A stretch of DNA of 64,000 nucleotides from Pseudomonas silesiensis (GCF_001661075.1 NZ_CP014870.1:5895703-5959702); one strand, 5' to 3'; numbered from the stretch's first letter, positions 1-8,952 are shown. A program made the numbers and translations. The notes: generated by a model from the sequence alone, not told the origin.

Positions 1-141
1 GTAGAAGAAAGGGGGCACTGACCCTATGACTTCCAACAGAGCAATACTGCCTAAGGGCCTGAGCTCTATTTCAGTGATCAGCTCGTCGCGAGAGCCGATT
101 TGCCCAACGACATCGCCATAGGAAGGTTTGCTGGCAAGCAT
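1..141 (-). CDS. possible partial CDS running off the left edge
   Basis: A reverse-strand frame stays open from an ATG at 141 to the window edge (47 codons), and upstream of that ATG it also stays open for some distance. The peptide has ordinary composition (ends ...EVIGSVPPFFY at the edge) but I recognise no family. There is no clear ribosome binding site before the ATG, so this may be chance. The sequence left of the window would decide. Confidence 0.2.
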   Translation of the reverse strand, partial: MLASKPSYGDVVGQIGSRDELITEIELRPLGSIALLEVIGSVPPFFY

Positions 142-257
142 TGCCGCGAAATATTCTAGCGGTGTGGTGACGTTTCTGACCCGAGCCGGCCTGCCAACGC
201 GACATAGCAGGTAGAGCCAAAAAAAAATAAAAACAGATTAATCAAAAGGGTTCTGTA

Positions 258-521
258 ATGAACGACACGCGGAAGTCTCATCAACCCATAGCCTGTCTCA
301 ACCTAGCTCTTGAGCGTAACAGCCAGCTTTTCAGCGAAGCGCAAAGCTTGAGCTGCGCCGCGCTTGATATTCTTGATCGGCCCTACCTGGATACGAGCGC
401 TTTCAGCCAGTACCAGGAAAAGCGACGGCATGCCGACCTTAAATATGATCACGCCATCGAGCACCTGCGATCGCTCATGACGCAATACCACCCTCCCCGG
501 CGCACCCAACATTTCCGATAA
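258..521 (+). CDS. hypothetical small protein, 87 aa
   Basis: An 87-codon frame starts at ATG 258 behind an AAGGG-type ribosome binding site and ends 64 bases before the AraC-type regulator, in the same orientation. The protein is soluble, rich in Gln, His and Arg, without signal peptide or membrane segment. The middle part (YQEKRRHADLKYDHAIEHLR) looks helical. I do not recognise the family. A competing reverse-strand frame overlaps it but has no better start, so I prefer the forward reading with moderate confidence. Confidence 0.4.
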   Translation: MNDTRKSHQPIACLNLALERNSQLFSEAQSLSCAALDILDRPYLDTSAFSQYQEKRRHADLKYDHAIEHLRSLMTQYHPPRRTQHFR

Positions 522-585
522 CACACGGCTGTCAATCTCGCTTGGGCAATTATGGGCGGTTGATTGAATAGGGAGAGGGCTAGCC

Positions 586-1641
586 ATGTATAAATTGAGT
601 ACAGGTTATGCCAGCGTGGCACTGAATACGCTTGCGGCGCAGGAACTGGATGTCGATCATCTTTGCCACGAGGCTGGGCTTGATATAGCGCGCGAAGCTT
701 TACCGGGATCATTCGTTGAGCGAAGCACTATTTACCGCCTGTGGGATATGGCGGCTCAGGCTTCCAGCGATCCAAACATTGGCCTGAAGGCCTATGAGAC
801 CTTCCATCCGGGCGCTTTTCAGATCATCGGCTATACCATGATGTCCAGCGCGAACTTGCGGAAGGCGCTCGAACGTCTAGTGCATTTTAGCCCGTTGATC
901 GGCACTGGTTTCACCCTCTTCATTGTCCAGGAACAGCAACACTACCGCCTCACTGCGCTCGATCATCATCAGAGCGGTTCGATCAAGCCCCGGCAATACA
1001 CCGATGCCAGCCTCGCAACGCTGCTGAGTTTTTGTCGCTGGCTGAGCGGTAGCAACTCGCCGCAACCGCTGAGTGTGGAATTTAGCTATCCCCAACCGGA
1101 AGACATCCACGAGCATCTACGGTTGTTTGGCTGCGAGCTGCGTTTCGGGGCGTCTCATGACAGCATCCTGTTTGATAGCGAGGAGTTGCTGCGACCATTG
1201 CGGATGGCCAACGAGGCGTTGGCCCAGATTCATGAAAGCTACGCCAACGCTCAGCTTGAACTGTTGACTGACTCCACCATGGTCTGCAGGATTCGTGCGC
1301 TGATCACCGAACGCTTGAGTCAGCCGCAACGGCGGGGCCGATGTGATATGGAATCGATTGCGGCGGCCTTGCACCTAAGCAAACGAACATTGCAACGGAC
1401 GTTGGAGAAGGCAGGCACGCAGTTTAAGGATGTTCTGAACTATGTACGTCAGCAATTGGCCGACTTTTATCTGCGTCATTCACATTTCACAATGCAGCAA
1501 GTGACTTACCTGTTGGGCTTTCACGACCACAGCAGTTTTCACAAGGCTTGCCTGCGCTGGTTCGGCATGACGCCCGGTCAGTATCGAGCCTGTCAAGCAT
1601 CGCTCGAGGCCAAGGAAAACAAGATTCTTATAGCCCATTAA
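586..1641 (+). CDS. AraC-family transcriptional regulator (OruR/Arabinose_bd type)
   Basis: A 351-residue regulator. Residues about 20-210 resemble the Arabinose_bd-type N-terminal domain of Pseudomonas regulators such as OruR; residues about 245-340 form the two helix-turn-helix AraC DNA-binding domain, with IAAALHLSKRTLQRTLEKAG as first HTH and the family signature near VTYLLGFHDHSSFHKAC...FGMTPGQYR. The start at 586 has a GGGAGAGGG ribosome binding site. No obvious target gene lies beside it: the upstream frame is a small hypothetical and the downstream strand is non-coding for about 200 bases. Regulators of this subclass commonly control catabolic genes, but the ligand cannot be read from the sequence. 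Confidence 0.93.
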   Translation: MYKLSTGYASVALNTLAAQELDVDHLCHEAGLDIAREALPGSFVERSTIYRLWDMAAQASSDPNIGLKAYETFHPGAFQIIGYTMMSSANLRKALERLVHFSPLIGTGFTLFIVQEQQHYRLTALDHHQSGSIKPRQYTDASLATLLSFCRWLSGSNSPQPLSVEFSYPQPEDIHEHLRLFGCELRFGASHDSILFDSEELLRPLRMANEALAQIHESYANAQLELLTDSTMVCRIRALITERLSQPQRRGRCDMESIAAALHLSKRTLQRTLEKAGTQFKDVLNYVRQQLADFYLRHSHFTMQQVTYLLGFHDHSSFHKACLRWFGMTPGQYRACQASLEAKENKILIAH

Positions 1642-1839
1642 GGGAGGTGTTATGCCGTGAGGTGAGCGCCTCGGTGCTCATCTTGGTTTACGCCAGGCGA
1701 AGTCAATCCCAGGCCACTCTTTGTATTATTCACATCTGGATTTCGTACACATGCGTGTAGGCGCTGCGTCTGCGCGCATATCCAATCGAGTACATGCCTC
1801 AGACCGTGTCTACCAATCTCAGCTTAATCGTGACAACGA

Positions 1840-2148
1840 TCACCAGGAATTTGATGAGGTACTTGCTTCTTTTAAACCAGGATAATCATCGAGCCCCGTC
1901 CCAGCGTCAACGTTCGTCTGTTCGGGAACGGGACTATGAAACACCCCGGCTTCAGCATCAGCACGCATCTGTTCTAGTTCTTTGATGAAGGCCTTGTCTT
2001 GAACCGTGGGCTTCGAGATGTATCGCTTACGCTCAGGTTCGCGTTGAGCGGCATACGTCGTTAACGCATCAGGATCGTGCTGCAGCTTTTCATTTACTTG
2101 AGATTCCAGCATCGCACGAAGCGAATCTTTATCTGGGCGATTTAGCAA
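1840..2148 (-). CDS. hypothetical protein, about 102 aa
   Basis: This reverse-strand frame encodes a hydrophilic protein rich in Glu, Lys, Arg and Gln with an unstructured Pro/Ser-rich C-terminus. The longest frame begins at a TTG at 2181 without a ribosome binding site; a TTG at 2148 preceded by GGAG at seven bases is a better start, and an ATG at 2112 is also possible. No domain is recognised. It sits in a group of small reverse-strand genes between the AraC regulator and the first receiver protein. Confidence 0.45.
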   Translation of the reverse strand: MLNRPDKDSLRAMLESQVNEKLQHDPDALTTYAAQREPERKRYISKPTVQDKAFIKELEQMRADAEAGVFHSPVPEQTNVDAGTGLDDYPGLKEASTSSNSW

Positions 2149-2277
2149 TTTATTACTCCAGTGCCAATAAATCAGAGGCAATAGGTTATGTCATTTGCCG
2201 GTTGATGAAATCAAAATTTTAGTTTGCTTCAGTGAGTGCGCCAGAGATCGGTAGCTCCCACCCACGGGATCGAAGTC

Positions 2278-2562
2278 TCACACAGAATTTCGCCCGCTCG
2301 CAGAATTTATCAGATTGGGCGCCAATCGACCGAGTTGCGTCTCCCGTTCTGAATGGACGATTTGAAGCCTTACCCTGTTGTGCCGCTGGCACTCATATTC
2401 GGCCTCTGCCCGGGTCTGATAGGTGGTCTGCAACCGCAGCTTTTTCTCGTTGTCGTAGAGGTTAAAACCTACGGTCGCGTTTTTACAGTAAGAGCGCGAT
2501 CCGTTGCGCATGGATTCCGTATCCGTGGGTAACGCAGGAACAACACCGAATCTGAAAGCCAT
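2278..2562 (-). CDS. hypothetical protein, 94 aa
   Basis: The frame starts at ATG 2562 behind an AGAGGA ribosome binding site at good spacing. The 94-residue product has an N-terminal half with a short aromatic beta-like stretch (VGFNLYDNEKKLRLQTTYQT) and a charged middle. There is no signal peptide or membrane segment, and I recognise no family. The good start signal is the main support. Confidence 0.55.
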   Translation of the reverse strand: MAFRFGVVPALPTDTESMRNGSRSYCKNATVGFNLYDNEKKLRLQTTYQTRAEAEYECQRHNRVRLQIVHSERETQLGRLAPNLINSASGRNSV

Positions 2563-2844
2563 CTCACATCCTCTTCGAGTTCACCGTCGAGCCACTCTAA
2601 CTACTAACTATTAGCGGCTACGGGCCGCTAGAGCAAGGAACGTTTCTGCGAATCCGATGAATAGCTAGAGCTAGCGCAATAGCCCTCGAAGGTACATGAG
2701 CGCGCTATCGCATAGGCAGAACAACTTTCTAAATTATCCTTGCTAGTTCCGCTCATCGCATATGCGCGCTTTCCCTGATGTCCCTGCCGTTGCCACCTTT
2801 TCTTTCGGAAACCTCGGCGCTGCATGGGCGAGTTTTACGCTCCA

Positions 2845-3102
2845 TCATTCGGGCGGCCATCCAGGTAAGCTTGTCTGATCGTTGCGGGTGGTGACGTCCA
2901 ATTCCGCAAGCATCAGTCTAAAAGCCCTCATGCGTGTCGAGCAAAGCTTCCGCTGAACAGTTAGATCTTCACGCATTGCAGAAACCTCCAGAGCATAGGC
3001 GTGGGCTAATTCACGCTCCTTTCTGCACTGGTACGCAATCGAACCCCTGGACGACGTGGAGGATTGGCCATCCGCTGATGGAAGTGGATCGCTGGTAGTC
3101 AT
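2845..3102 (-). CDS. hypothetical protein, 85 aa
   Basis: An 85-codon frame from ATG 3102 with a weak GGA start signal. The N-terminal 25 residues are Ser/Gly-rich and the rest is a charged, helix-forming segment (RKERELAHAYALEVSAMRED) ending in a Pro/Gly tail. No family recognised. It lies in the same orientation as the two small genes to its left, which makes a loose group of three hypotheticals. Confidence 0.4.
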   Translation of the reverse strand: MTTSDPLPSADGQSSTSSRGSIAYQCRKERELAHAYALEVSAMREDLTVQRKLCSTRMRAFRLMLAELDVTTRNDQTSLPGWPPE

Positions 3103-3385
3103 GATGATTCCAGTATGGGATGGCTGGTATCTAACCAGACATAAATCCGTAGAACGATTCTCAACTCTAATGACAGGCGGTCACGGTCATCTCAGAATCA
3201 GTCATCTGGGGTGGCATGCTGGGCAACAGCAACGACGCACCCTCTCCTCAACCGTAACCAGCCAACCGTTGACTTGAGACATCAAAACGAATTGTTTTCA
3301 GGGTCGGGCATCTCGAAATTGGGCATAGACTCAGAGTCTTACTTTACAAATGTCGGCACGTTGGGCCCGGCTAAGGAATCGATGA

Positions 3386-3796
3386 GTGAACGTCAACTGG
3401 GAAGGGATATTGCCGATTCAAGGAGAGATTATCGTCATCGAAGACGACCCGACGTTGCGTTCGCTGATGGTGGATATCGTGGTGGAGATAGGCGCAAAAG
3501 CAGTAGCGTTCGACTCTGCTGATGACGCGTTAACCTATCTGCTGGAAGGGCATGATCAGTGCCGGCTGGTGATAGCAGACCAAAGTGTTCCGGGGCAAAT
3601 CCAAGGTATCGAATTCATCGAGATGGTAAGGGGTCGATGGCCGTACATCGGTGCAATTCTGACGTCAGGGTATCTGATAGATCCCACAACAGTACCTCCA
3701 TCAACCATCTATCTACACAAGCCCTGGTCACTGGACGACCTGGTCATCGCTGTGGCGTCCCTCCTGCAGCCTGATCATCCCATCCGGAAAATTTGA
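3386..3796 (+). CDS. stand-alone response regulator receiver protein
   Basis: A 136-residue protein consisting only of a CheY-like receiver domain. The acidic pair sits at residues 19-21 (VIEDDP), the phospho-acceptor is Asp65 in VIADQSVPG, the switch Thr is in AILTSG, and the conserved Lys is in YLHKPW. There is no output domain, so it must act by protein contact or as a phosphate sink. It starts at GTG 3386 behind AAGGA. No histidine kinase is adjacent. A close paralogue lies on the other strand at 8539-8952; the two share the PGQIQG, FIEM and YLHKPWS segments. Its partner kinase is unknown. Confidence 0.9.
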   Translation: MNVNWEGILPIQGEIIVIEDDPTLRSLMVDIVVEIGAKAVAFDSADDALTYLLEGHDQCRLVIADQSVPGQIQGIEFIEMVRGRWPYIGAILTSGYLIDPTTVPPSTIYLHKPWSLDDLVIAVASLLQPDHPIRKI

Positions 3797-3829
3797 ATCG
3801 ACGTAGCCTGCGGGTTCTGATGCTGCAAC

Positions 3830-4090
3830 TCAACCATTCACCGTCGCGCTCATGCACAGAGCGTTTTGACGAGCCGCCATTTCAATTCTGAGTTCGCTGA
3901 TCAAATTAGAGATCACCCGACTGGATGTGAGCTCCGATGCCAAAACCCCGGGGACAAACAGTTCGACACGGCCCGAGGAAGGCTCAATCATCTTGATCAC
4001 AAGCGCCCCTTTGGGGTTCACGCTGCAGGTGCAGGAGCGAGGTAATAAACCGCTCTCAATGATATGTCGAAGCTCAAGAGCGGAAATCAT
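3830..4090 (-). CDS. DUF1652 family protein
   Basis: An 86-residue protein of the Pseudomonas DUF1652 type: LRHIIESGLLPRSCTCSV, a PKGALVIKM-like strand, SGRVELFVPG and a C-terminal ISNLISELRIEM helix. The open frame extends upstream to 4252, but the extra 54 residues are outside the family and have no ribosome binding site, whereas ATG 4090 follows GGAA and gives the usual family length. Function is unknown for the whole family. It is divergent from the small gene at 4265. Confidence 0.75.
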   Translation of the reverse strand: MISALELRHIIESGLLPRSCTCSVNPKGALVIKMIEPSSGRVELFVPGVLASELTSSRVISNLISELRIEMAARQNALCMSATVNG

Positions 4091-4264
4091 ATGGTTCCAT
4101 CGAATGGGAAATTTGAACTCAGTCTTGTCTAAGAACCCAGTAGTCAAGGAGCGCGACGGAGTAAATTCACGACCAATAGTTTCTCCTCCACAGACCTTGT
4201 GCCTACGCGGCTGACCCATCATTTCTAATACTGCTAGGCTTGCATTTTTCATGGAGAAACCACG

Positions 4265-4474
4265 ATGCCAAATTCAGATTTGCTCCCTTCCCTGCTGTTT
4301 AAAATCAATCAAAACCAATTGGCTCTTGAGGCTGCCATTTTGGAATTGACGCTGTGGGTTGAGCAGCGTGGCTCCGCTGAAGTTGCCGGCAATGTACGCG
4401 GCGCTCTGGATACGATTAGCAAAAATGAGGAGTTCATCAATTTGAGTCTTGCAGTGCTGATGGCCCCTGAATGA
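4265..4474 (+). CDS. conserved small Pseudomonas protein, 69 aa
   Basis: A 69-residue acidic helical protein starting at ATG 4265 behind GGAG. The core is NQLALEAAILELTLWVEQRG followed by a segment reading NVRGALDTISKNEEFI. I know similar short proteins from Pseudomonas genomes without assigned function. A second, broken copy is present at 12781-12930, which supports that this is a genuine gene family rather than a chance frame. There is no membrane segment or signal peptide. Confidence 0.7.
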   Translation: MPNSDLLPSLLFKINQNQLALEAAILELTLWVEQRGSAEVAGNVRGALDTISKNEEFINLSLAVLMAPE

Positions 4475-4848
4475 CCTCGCCAAAATGCTATTAGCGGCGT
4501 CGTTCAGGCTATACAGCGCCAAGGAACTCATGAGTTTTGAGACGAGTTGCCGAGGTTATCTATCGTCATCGTGGCCGAAGAGTTTGGGATCAAGCACCAA
4601 TTCAGTCGGACGCATTCGCAGGCGTCCCCGGCAGCGCCCAGAGCCGTCGCTTGTACAGCCATCTGGCGTAGTAGAAGGATCCTTTCTTCCACCCCCCTTA
4701 ATGTGTCCCACAGTCCGGAAATGGAGGAAAGTAAAGCAAGCTGAGCAGCCGCAACGAGCGACTGAGGACAAGCTGTTCAAGATCTGGTGGAACCCACCTG
4801 GCCGGCGCATGCCTAATCGTTGAATCTAAAAAGTAGAGAGATAGTCAC
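4475..4848. other. intergenic stretch with no supportable gene
   Basis: About 370 bases. Several overlapping frames exist on both strands, but none has a convincing start signal or a recognisable product. A run of C residues near 4695 and mixed composition suggest decayed sequence. I see no hairpin terminator or known repeat. Confidence 0.5.
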
Positions 4849-5031
4849 ATGCATATTTCAGAGGCGTACCAGGTCATGGAAGCTCTATCTACCAATGATG
4901 CGAACCTTAAAATTCACGAGGGGTGGAAGCTCCTCAGCGTAGTGGTGACTACTCACCCAAATGGGCAGCTTCATCCGTGCTACATACTTGGCAAGTCGAA
5001 AGATGTGCATGACGAACCGCCATCAGATTAA
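4849..5031 (+). CDS. hypothetical small protein, 60 aa
   Basis: A 60-residue protein from ATG 4849, behind a GAGAGA purine stretch. It reads as one helix followed by beta strands around EGWKLLSVVVTTHPNGQ and CYILGKSK. The phrase EGWKLL...V recalls short DUF1737-like proteins, but the match is too brief to name. A strong intrinsic terminator follows the stop codon, which supports that this is a transcribed gene. Confidence 0.55.
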   Translation: MHISEAYQVMEALSTNDANLKIHEGWKLLSVVVTTHPNGQLHPCYILGKSKDVHDEPPSD

Positions 5032-5068
5032 TTTTCGACAGGCACGGTGAGCAATTTTTTGAAACCCT

Positions 5069-5095
5069 AAAGCTCGCGCCTCAAGCGAGCTTTTT
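5069..5095 (+). terminator. Rho-independent terminator after the 60-aa gene
   Basis: A nine-base perfect stem (AAAGCTCGC pairing with GCGAGCTTT), a seven-base loop and a run of five T. It lies 38 bases after the stop at 5031 in the same direction. Confidence 0.85.
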
Positions 5096-5352
5096 CGCGG
5101 ATCAACATCTATGCATCCCTTCGTATCCCTGACGATTCTGTTCAGCGAATGAGACTCACGGCAATGGCACGGATGGGTCGTTGATTGGCGAGCTTATGGC
5201 CAACACATTCGAATACCCTAAGACGCGAACGCCAGCCATTGCCATGCAATAGACCGTCTGCCCTTTGTGTTGAACTCAAATGTCATGCGTTTCGTCTAGC
5301 GCATAAGGGCAGAAACCTAGGCCCACATTCGGTACGTTGCAAGGAAATCGCC

Positions 5353-5613
5353 ATGACGACTATCACCGCACGCTTGAATTACATGCGTGACACTCTCCTG
5401 GGCCCTATCGCGAAAAGCGTTGAATGCAATGTCGTCATTACGCCTATCACGCCGGGGGCATTTCAGGTGCAGGTGCTATCCCCGGTGCCAGATGACTTAC
5501 ACAAGGCACATTCCCTGACCATTTTCATTTCTTCAGCAAAGCACTTAACCGGCACGGTCGCTCACACGCGCCCCTTGGAAAATGGTGATTTGGAATTGCA
5601 GATCGACGTATGA
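5353..5613 (+). CDS. hypothetical protein, 86 aa
   Basis: The reading frame is open from 5185, but the segment before residue 57 looks non-coding; the ATG at 5353 follows AAGGA at seven bases and begins MTTITARLNYMRDTLLGPIA. The 86-residue product is a mixed alpha/beta protein with alternating strands (CNVVITPITPGAFQVQVLS; LTIFISSAKHLTG) and no signal peptide or cysteine cluster. I recognise no family. It stands alone between the terminator at 5069 and the convergent periplasmic protein gene. Confidence 0.55.
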   Translation: MTTITARLNYMRDTLLGPIAKSVECNVVITPITPGAFQVQVLSPVPDDLHKAHSLTIFISSAKHLTGTVAHTRPLENGDLELQIDV

Positions 5614-5813
5614 CAATCCATCTCTATGCTGATGGCTATTTCCGAGCGAAATGCCAACATCACCGCAAGACTTCACCCCGCTTACGCTTTCGTTCAGTAT
5701 CTACGATGTGAACGCTACGGATCGAGTCCCCACATTCATGGCTGGCCGCAATCGGTAGCAGCCCGTTGTCACAGATAGCAATTGACCCAACGCGGCCCAT
5801 ATCGATTCAGTAT

Positions 5814-6437
5814 TTAAAATCGAGGCGCGCGCATAGAGCCACGAGGCTCTGAGTCAAGCAGCATTGACTGCGCCGGATCGGGTGTATTTGAGGTAATGCT
5901 TGGATGGGTGGACTTTGCCTCCTGTCTGGAAGCCATTTTTCTAACCTCGTTGATATCGACAGGACTCAGCGTTGTGTAAGCGCCCCCGACGCGGAAAGTT
6001 GCGGGGATGCCCTCCTTATAAAACTCAAGGCGTTTTTCGTTGCCTACTGCGAACCATCCATCAGCGCGCAAGGCCTTTTCTAGTGCCTCGCGCTCTTTCG
6101 GTTGAAATTCCAAGCGAATGGATCGGTAGGTAAGTTTCTCCAGTGCCACACCCGCGATCTTGGCGCCTCCCATAGGATCTGCTTCGCTGGAAAAGTTATC
6201 TGTGACATCCAGTGTTATTTCCGCGCTACTGGCCGTTGCGCCAAAAATGTCCATTGGCTTGCTGCGCGTGCACGACAAGTAGTTAAAGAAATCAACGCAC
6301 TCTGTAAATCCCTGTGCTTTCCCCAGCGTTTGGGTGCCGGGGACAAAGAGCCCCGAAATCTGGACGGTGGTCAGGCGTTCAGCAGATTGGGCAGTACCTG
6401 CTACCAGTAGGAGAAAGATCGCTGCAAGCTTGTTCAT
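5814..6437 (-). CDS. exported hypothetical protein, 207 aa
   Basis: The start at ATG 6437 has GGGAG at eight bases and gives a clear Sec signal peptide (MNKLAAIFLLLVAGTAQSAE, cleavage after the A-Q-S-A region). The mature protein contains two cysteines close together in the first third (ECVDFFNYLSC), which could form a disulfide in the periplasm, and a disordered C-terminal tail rich in Ser, Pro and Arg. No catalytic motif is visible and I do not recognise the family. The longer frame from 6494 adds 19 residues ahead of the signal peptide and is unlikely. Confidence 0.7.
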   Translation of the reverse strand: MNKLAAIFLLLVAGTAQSAERLTTVQISGLFVPGTQTLGKAQGFTECVDFFNYLSCTRSKPMDIFGATASSAEITLDVTDNFSSEADPMGGAKIAGVALEKLTYRSIRLEFQPKEREALEKALRADGWFAVGNEKRLEFYKEGIPATFRVGGAYTTLSPVDINEVRKMASRQEAKSTHPSITSNTPDPAQSMLLDSEPRGSMRAPRF

Positions 6438-6670
6438 AACACGGCTCCCGCACATTTGTTGAGTTTGAAATGAGTCATGGATCGCCTGCCCCAATCTCTA
6501 GTGCTCTACTCGCCTTACCGTGCTGGTAATTTCCTCACGAGGGGATGTTAGCTGTTGAAGTTATCTACCGTGATTACGTGACACATTTGTTCAGAATCCT
6601 CACCGCCACTACGCAGTACCGATCCGTCTGTTAGCACCCGCGCTGCGCACGATTACTTTGAGGAACTCGA

Positions 6671-7125
6671 TGGAAGGCCCTGGCCGAAGTACTACCGAAG
6701 CATGTATCACTGACTGATCCTCAAGCCCGCTGGACAGCTGCTTCGGGAGGCCCAGCGTTCTTCGTCTATTCCGCGAATTATCTAATCGATAGCGAACACG
6801 ACGTCATCGTGGATGTGGAACCCCCCCGTTCATCGAACGGCCAAGATAGTGTGCCAAGACCATGATCGACCAGGGAGAGAGCAATTCAACTTCAAGCCGG
6901 AGCGCTATATCGGCGATACCGCTTACGGTACCGCTCCGATGCTGGTGGATGGGGGAGGTAAAAGACATCGAACCGCGTGTGCCTGTGTGGGACAAACCGA
7001 GCGCAACAACGACAGATTAGCGATCAACGATTTTCGCTGGATACAAAAGGCTGAGGAATTGCTGCCCGACCGGCAACGCATTGCGCAGCGAATGGCGAGC
7101 CTCCAAGAAAGAGCATTTGCATGTC
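6671..7125 (+). pseudogene. remnant of an IS transposase (IS1182/DDE type)
   Basis: Pieces of one transposase are readable in different frames. From 6671, WKALAEVLPKHVSLTDPQAR and ANYLIDSEHDVIVDVE; then FNFKPERYIGDTAYGTAPML from about 6889; then EVKDIEPRVPVWDK in another frame; then ERNNDRLAINDFRW. These are the central blocks of DDE transposases of the IS1182-like group, including the D of the GDTAYG block. At least three frameshifts separate them, and both ends and the terminal inverted repeats are missing, so the element is dead. The exact IS family is a judgement from memory. Confidence 0.75.
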
Positions 7126-7366
7126 ACCACGTCAACGCGATCACCTCCTGAGCCACTCTGGCCGCCGCTATGCAGAACCTGAGACGACCAAATTCACACC
7201 TGCCGCCGCCGTGGGATAGGTTCTCCAGACAGAAAACGGACAGTAGCCAACCTTTACAAATCTTGAGCTACAATTTGAAGCCATGATGGTGGCATTTTGA
7301 TTCGTTTTTCATCGGCTTTAGCTCGACGGATATTCGGGCATGGAGCCACAAAAAAGGAGCACCGCC

Positions 7367-8248
7367 ATGCAGGAGCATCTGATGCCTGTCCCGTTCTACG
7401 AGGACACGGTAGTTCTGGTTGGTCAAGGTACTGATCCGTTTGTAGCTATGGAGCCGATCGTCACAAATATCGGACTGGACTGGAAAACGCAGTTCCGAAA
7501 ATCGGGGGGAAGATTTCGCTCAGCTATGGTTGAAATGACCACCACTGGAAGTGATGGCCAGCAATACAGGATGACCTGCCTCCCCCTTCGTAAGCTTCCA
7601 GCGTGGCTCTACGCAATCAGCCCGAACAATGTAAAACCCGAATTTCGCGCAAAGATCGTTCGTTACCAAGAAGAATGCGATGACGTATTGTGGGACTACT
7701 GGACGAAGAGCAGTACTTCTCGTTCTGAAACGCCAAATGCTGCTCACTTAATAGCCCTCTCATGCCATCGGGTTGCACTGCTCAAAGAATTGAGTGGTAC
7801 CAGCGATAACGCCATCCGCACTGCGATCCATGAGCAGCTTGCGCTTGTTTCACACCAGTTAGGATTGTCAGTCCCCGACCTAACCAGTATCGGGATTAGG
7901 ACACCGGCACCCGCTGACATATTGATCGAGTTTTGGAGTGCGCTAGCACTCCTAGATCGCAAGGGTGTGCGCTACAACCACTGCACCCCATCGAAGGCTT
8001 TTCTTTACTTGCAGCTTCCCCACCTCGCACAACTGTTCAAAAAACATAACATTTCGATCAAGTTCACACGCGAACTACGACAGGCGATGAAAGAATCCAA
8101 GCAACCACGTTATGTGAGTAACACTACCCAACACAGCGCAATGGAGCATATATCATTGAAATGCTGGGTATTCGAGTGGCCCCTTCGCCGTGAGCGGGAG
8201 GTTTTTGATCCTCTTCAGAAAAATCCCGTTCGGCGTAAAACAGCCTGA
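7367..8248 (+). CDS. phage antirepressor N-terminal domain protein (P22_AR_N type)
   Basis: A 293-residue protein whose first 115 residues fit the P22-type antirepressor N-terminal domain: MPVPFYEDTVVLVGQ, VAMEPIVTNIGLDWKTQ, MTCLPLRKLPAWLYAISPN and RYQEECDDVLWDYW. In phages such proteins bind and inactivate a prophage repressor. The C-terminal 180 residues are not recognised and may set the target. ATG 7367 follows AGGAG at good spacing and is preferred over ATG 7340. No other phage gene is nearby, so it is an orphan from a lost prophage or a captured regulator. A terminator follows at 8319. Confidence 0.85.
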   Translation: MQEHLMPVPFYEDTVVLVGQGTDPFVAMEPIVTNIGLDWKTQFRKSGGRFRSAMVEMTTTGSDGQQYRMTCLPLRKLPAWLYAISPNNVKPEFRAKIVRYQEECDDVLWDYWTKSSTSRSETPNAAHLIALSCHRVALLKELSGTSDNAIRTAIHEQLALVSHQLGLSVPDLTSIGIRTPAPADILIEFWSALALLDRKGVRYNHCTPSKAFLYLQLPHLAQLFKKHNISIKFTRELRQAMKESKQPRYVSNTTQHSAMEHISLKCWVFEWPLRREREVFDPLQKNPVRRKTA

Positions 8249-8318
8249 CTTAATGCTCAGTAGCCTAAGGACGCAACGACCGCAAGCTCCAACACGCGCA
8301 ACGAGCAAGCCGATCTCG

Positions 8319-8344
8319 AAGCCCGCCATTGATCGGGCTTTTTT
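8319..8344 (+). terminator. Rho-independent terminator after the antirepressor gene
   Basis: A seven-base stem (AAGCCCG with CGGGCTT), eight-base loop and a run of six T including the stem end, 70 bases after the stop at 8248. Confidence 0.75.
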
Positions 8345-8538
8345 GCCTTTGGCATAAACGGCCAAAGCTATGATGAGCCAGTCCTCAGATTTCACGTAAT
8401 AGCGTGCAAAACAGCGTTTCCCCAGTCAATGATCAGCCAGTTTGGGCAGACCCACGGCAGTGGCTGCGATCCACCTAAATGCTCAACATTAAAAATTAAG
8501 CGATAAAGACTTTCTCGCCCATGGGTAACGCCTGCGGA

Positions 8539-8952
8539 TCATCGTCCTGCGAGAGATCTACCAGGTTTAAGTAGGGTTGTTACGGCCAGTATCAGATTAT
8601 CGATAGACCAGGGCTTGTGAAGGTAAGTCGTTCCAGCGGGTATCTCCGAGGAATTCAGGTCGCAACCGGATGTAAGAATTGCCCCGGTCGAGGGCCATCG
8701 AAGCTTCATCATCTCAATAAAGTCTGCGCCTTGAATTTGACCGGGTAGGCCATGATCCGCGATCAACAATGGACAACCGCCATTCGATCCCGACATGTAC
8801 TTCAAAGCCTCATCGGCAGTTGAGAACTCCAGCGAACGCAGACCCAGCTCGGTCAAAATCTCCCCGACTAACATGCGCAAAGTTGGGTCGTCTTCCACGA
8901 CGATTACCCATCCTGTCAGGGGTGAGAGTTTTTCCCATTGGGTTTTTTTCAT
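8539..8952 (-). CDS. stand-alone response regulator receiver protein (second copy)
   Basis: A 137-residue receiver-only protein, paralogous to the one at 3386. Acidic residues are at VVEDDP (20-22), the phospho-acceptor is Asp66 in LIADHGLPG, the switch Thr is in AILTSG and the conserved Lys is in YLHKPWS. The start ATG 8952 follows GAGGAG. There is no output domain and no kinase beside it. The two paralogues are on opposite strands 4.7 kb apart, each standing alone, which suggests an old duplication followed by insertion of unrelated genes rather than an operon. Confidence 0.9.
   Translation of the reverse strand: MKKTQWEKLSPLTGWVIVVEDDPTLRMLVGEILTELGLRSLEFSTADEALKYMSGSNGGCPLLIADHGLPGQIQGADFIEMMKLRWPSTGAILTSGCDLNSSEIPAGTTYLHKPWSIDNLILAVTTLLKPGRSLAGR

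Noticed and set aside
2628..2825. 65-codon reverse-strand frame
   Set aside because: No ribosome binding site, odd composition (Ser/Arg/Lys/Cys) and no family; not enough to call a gene.
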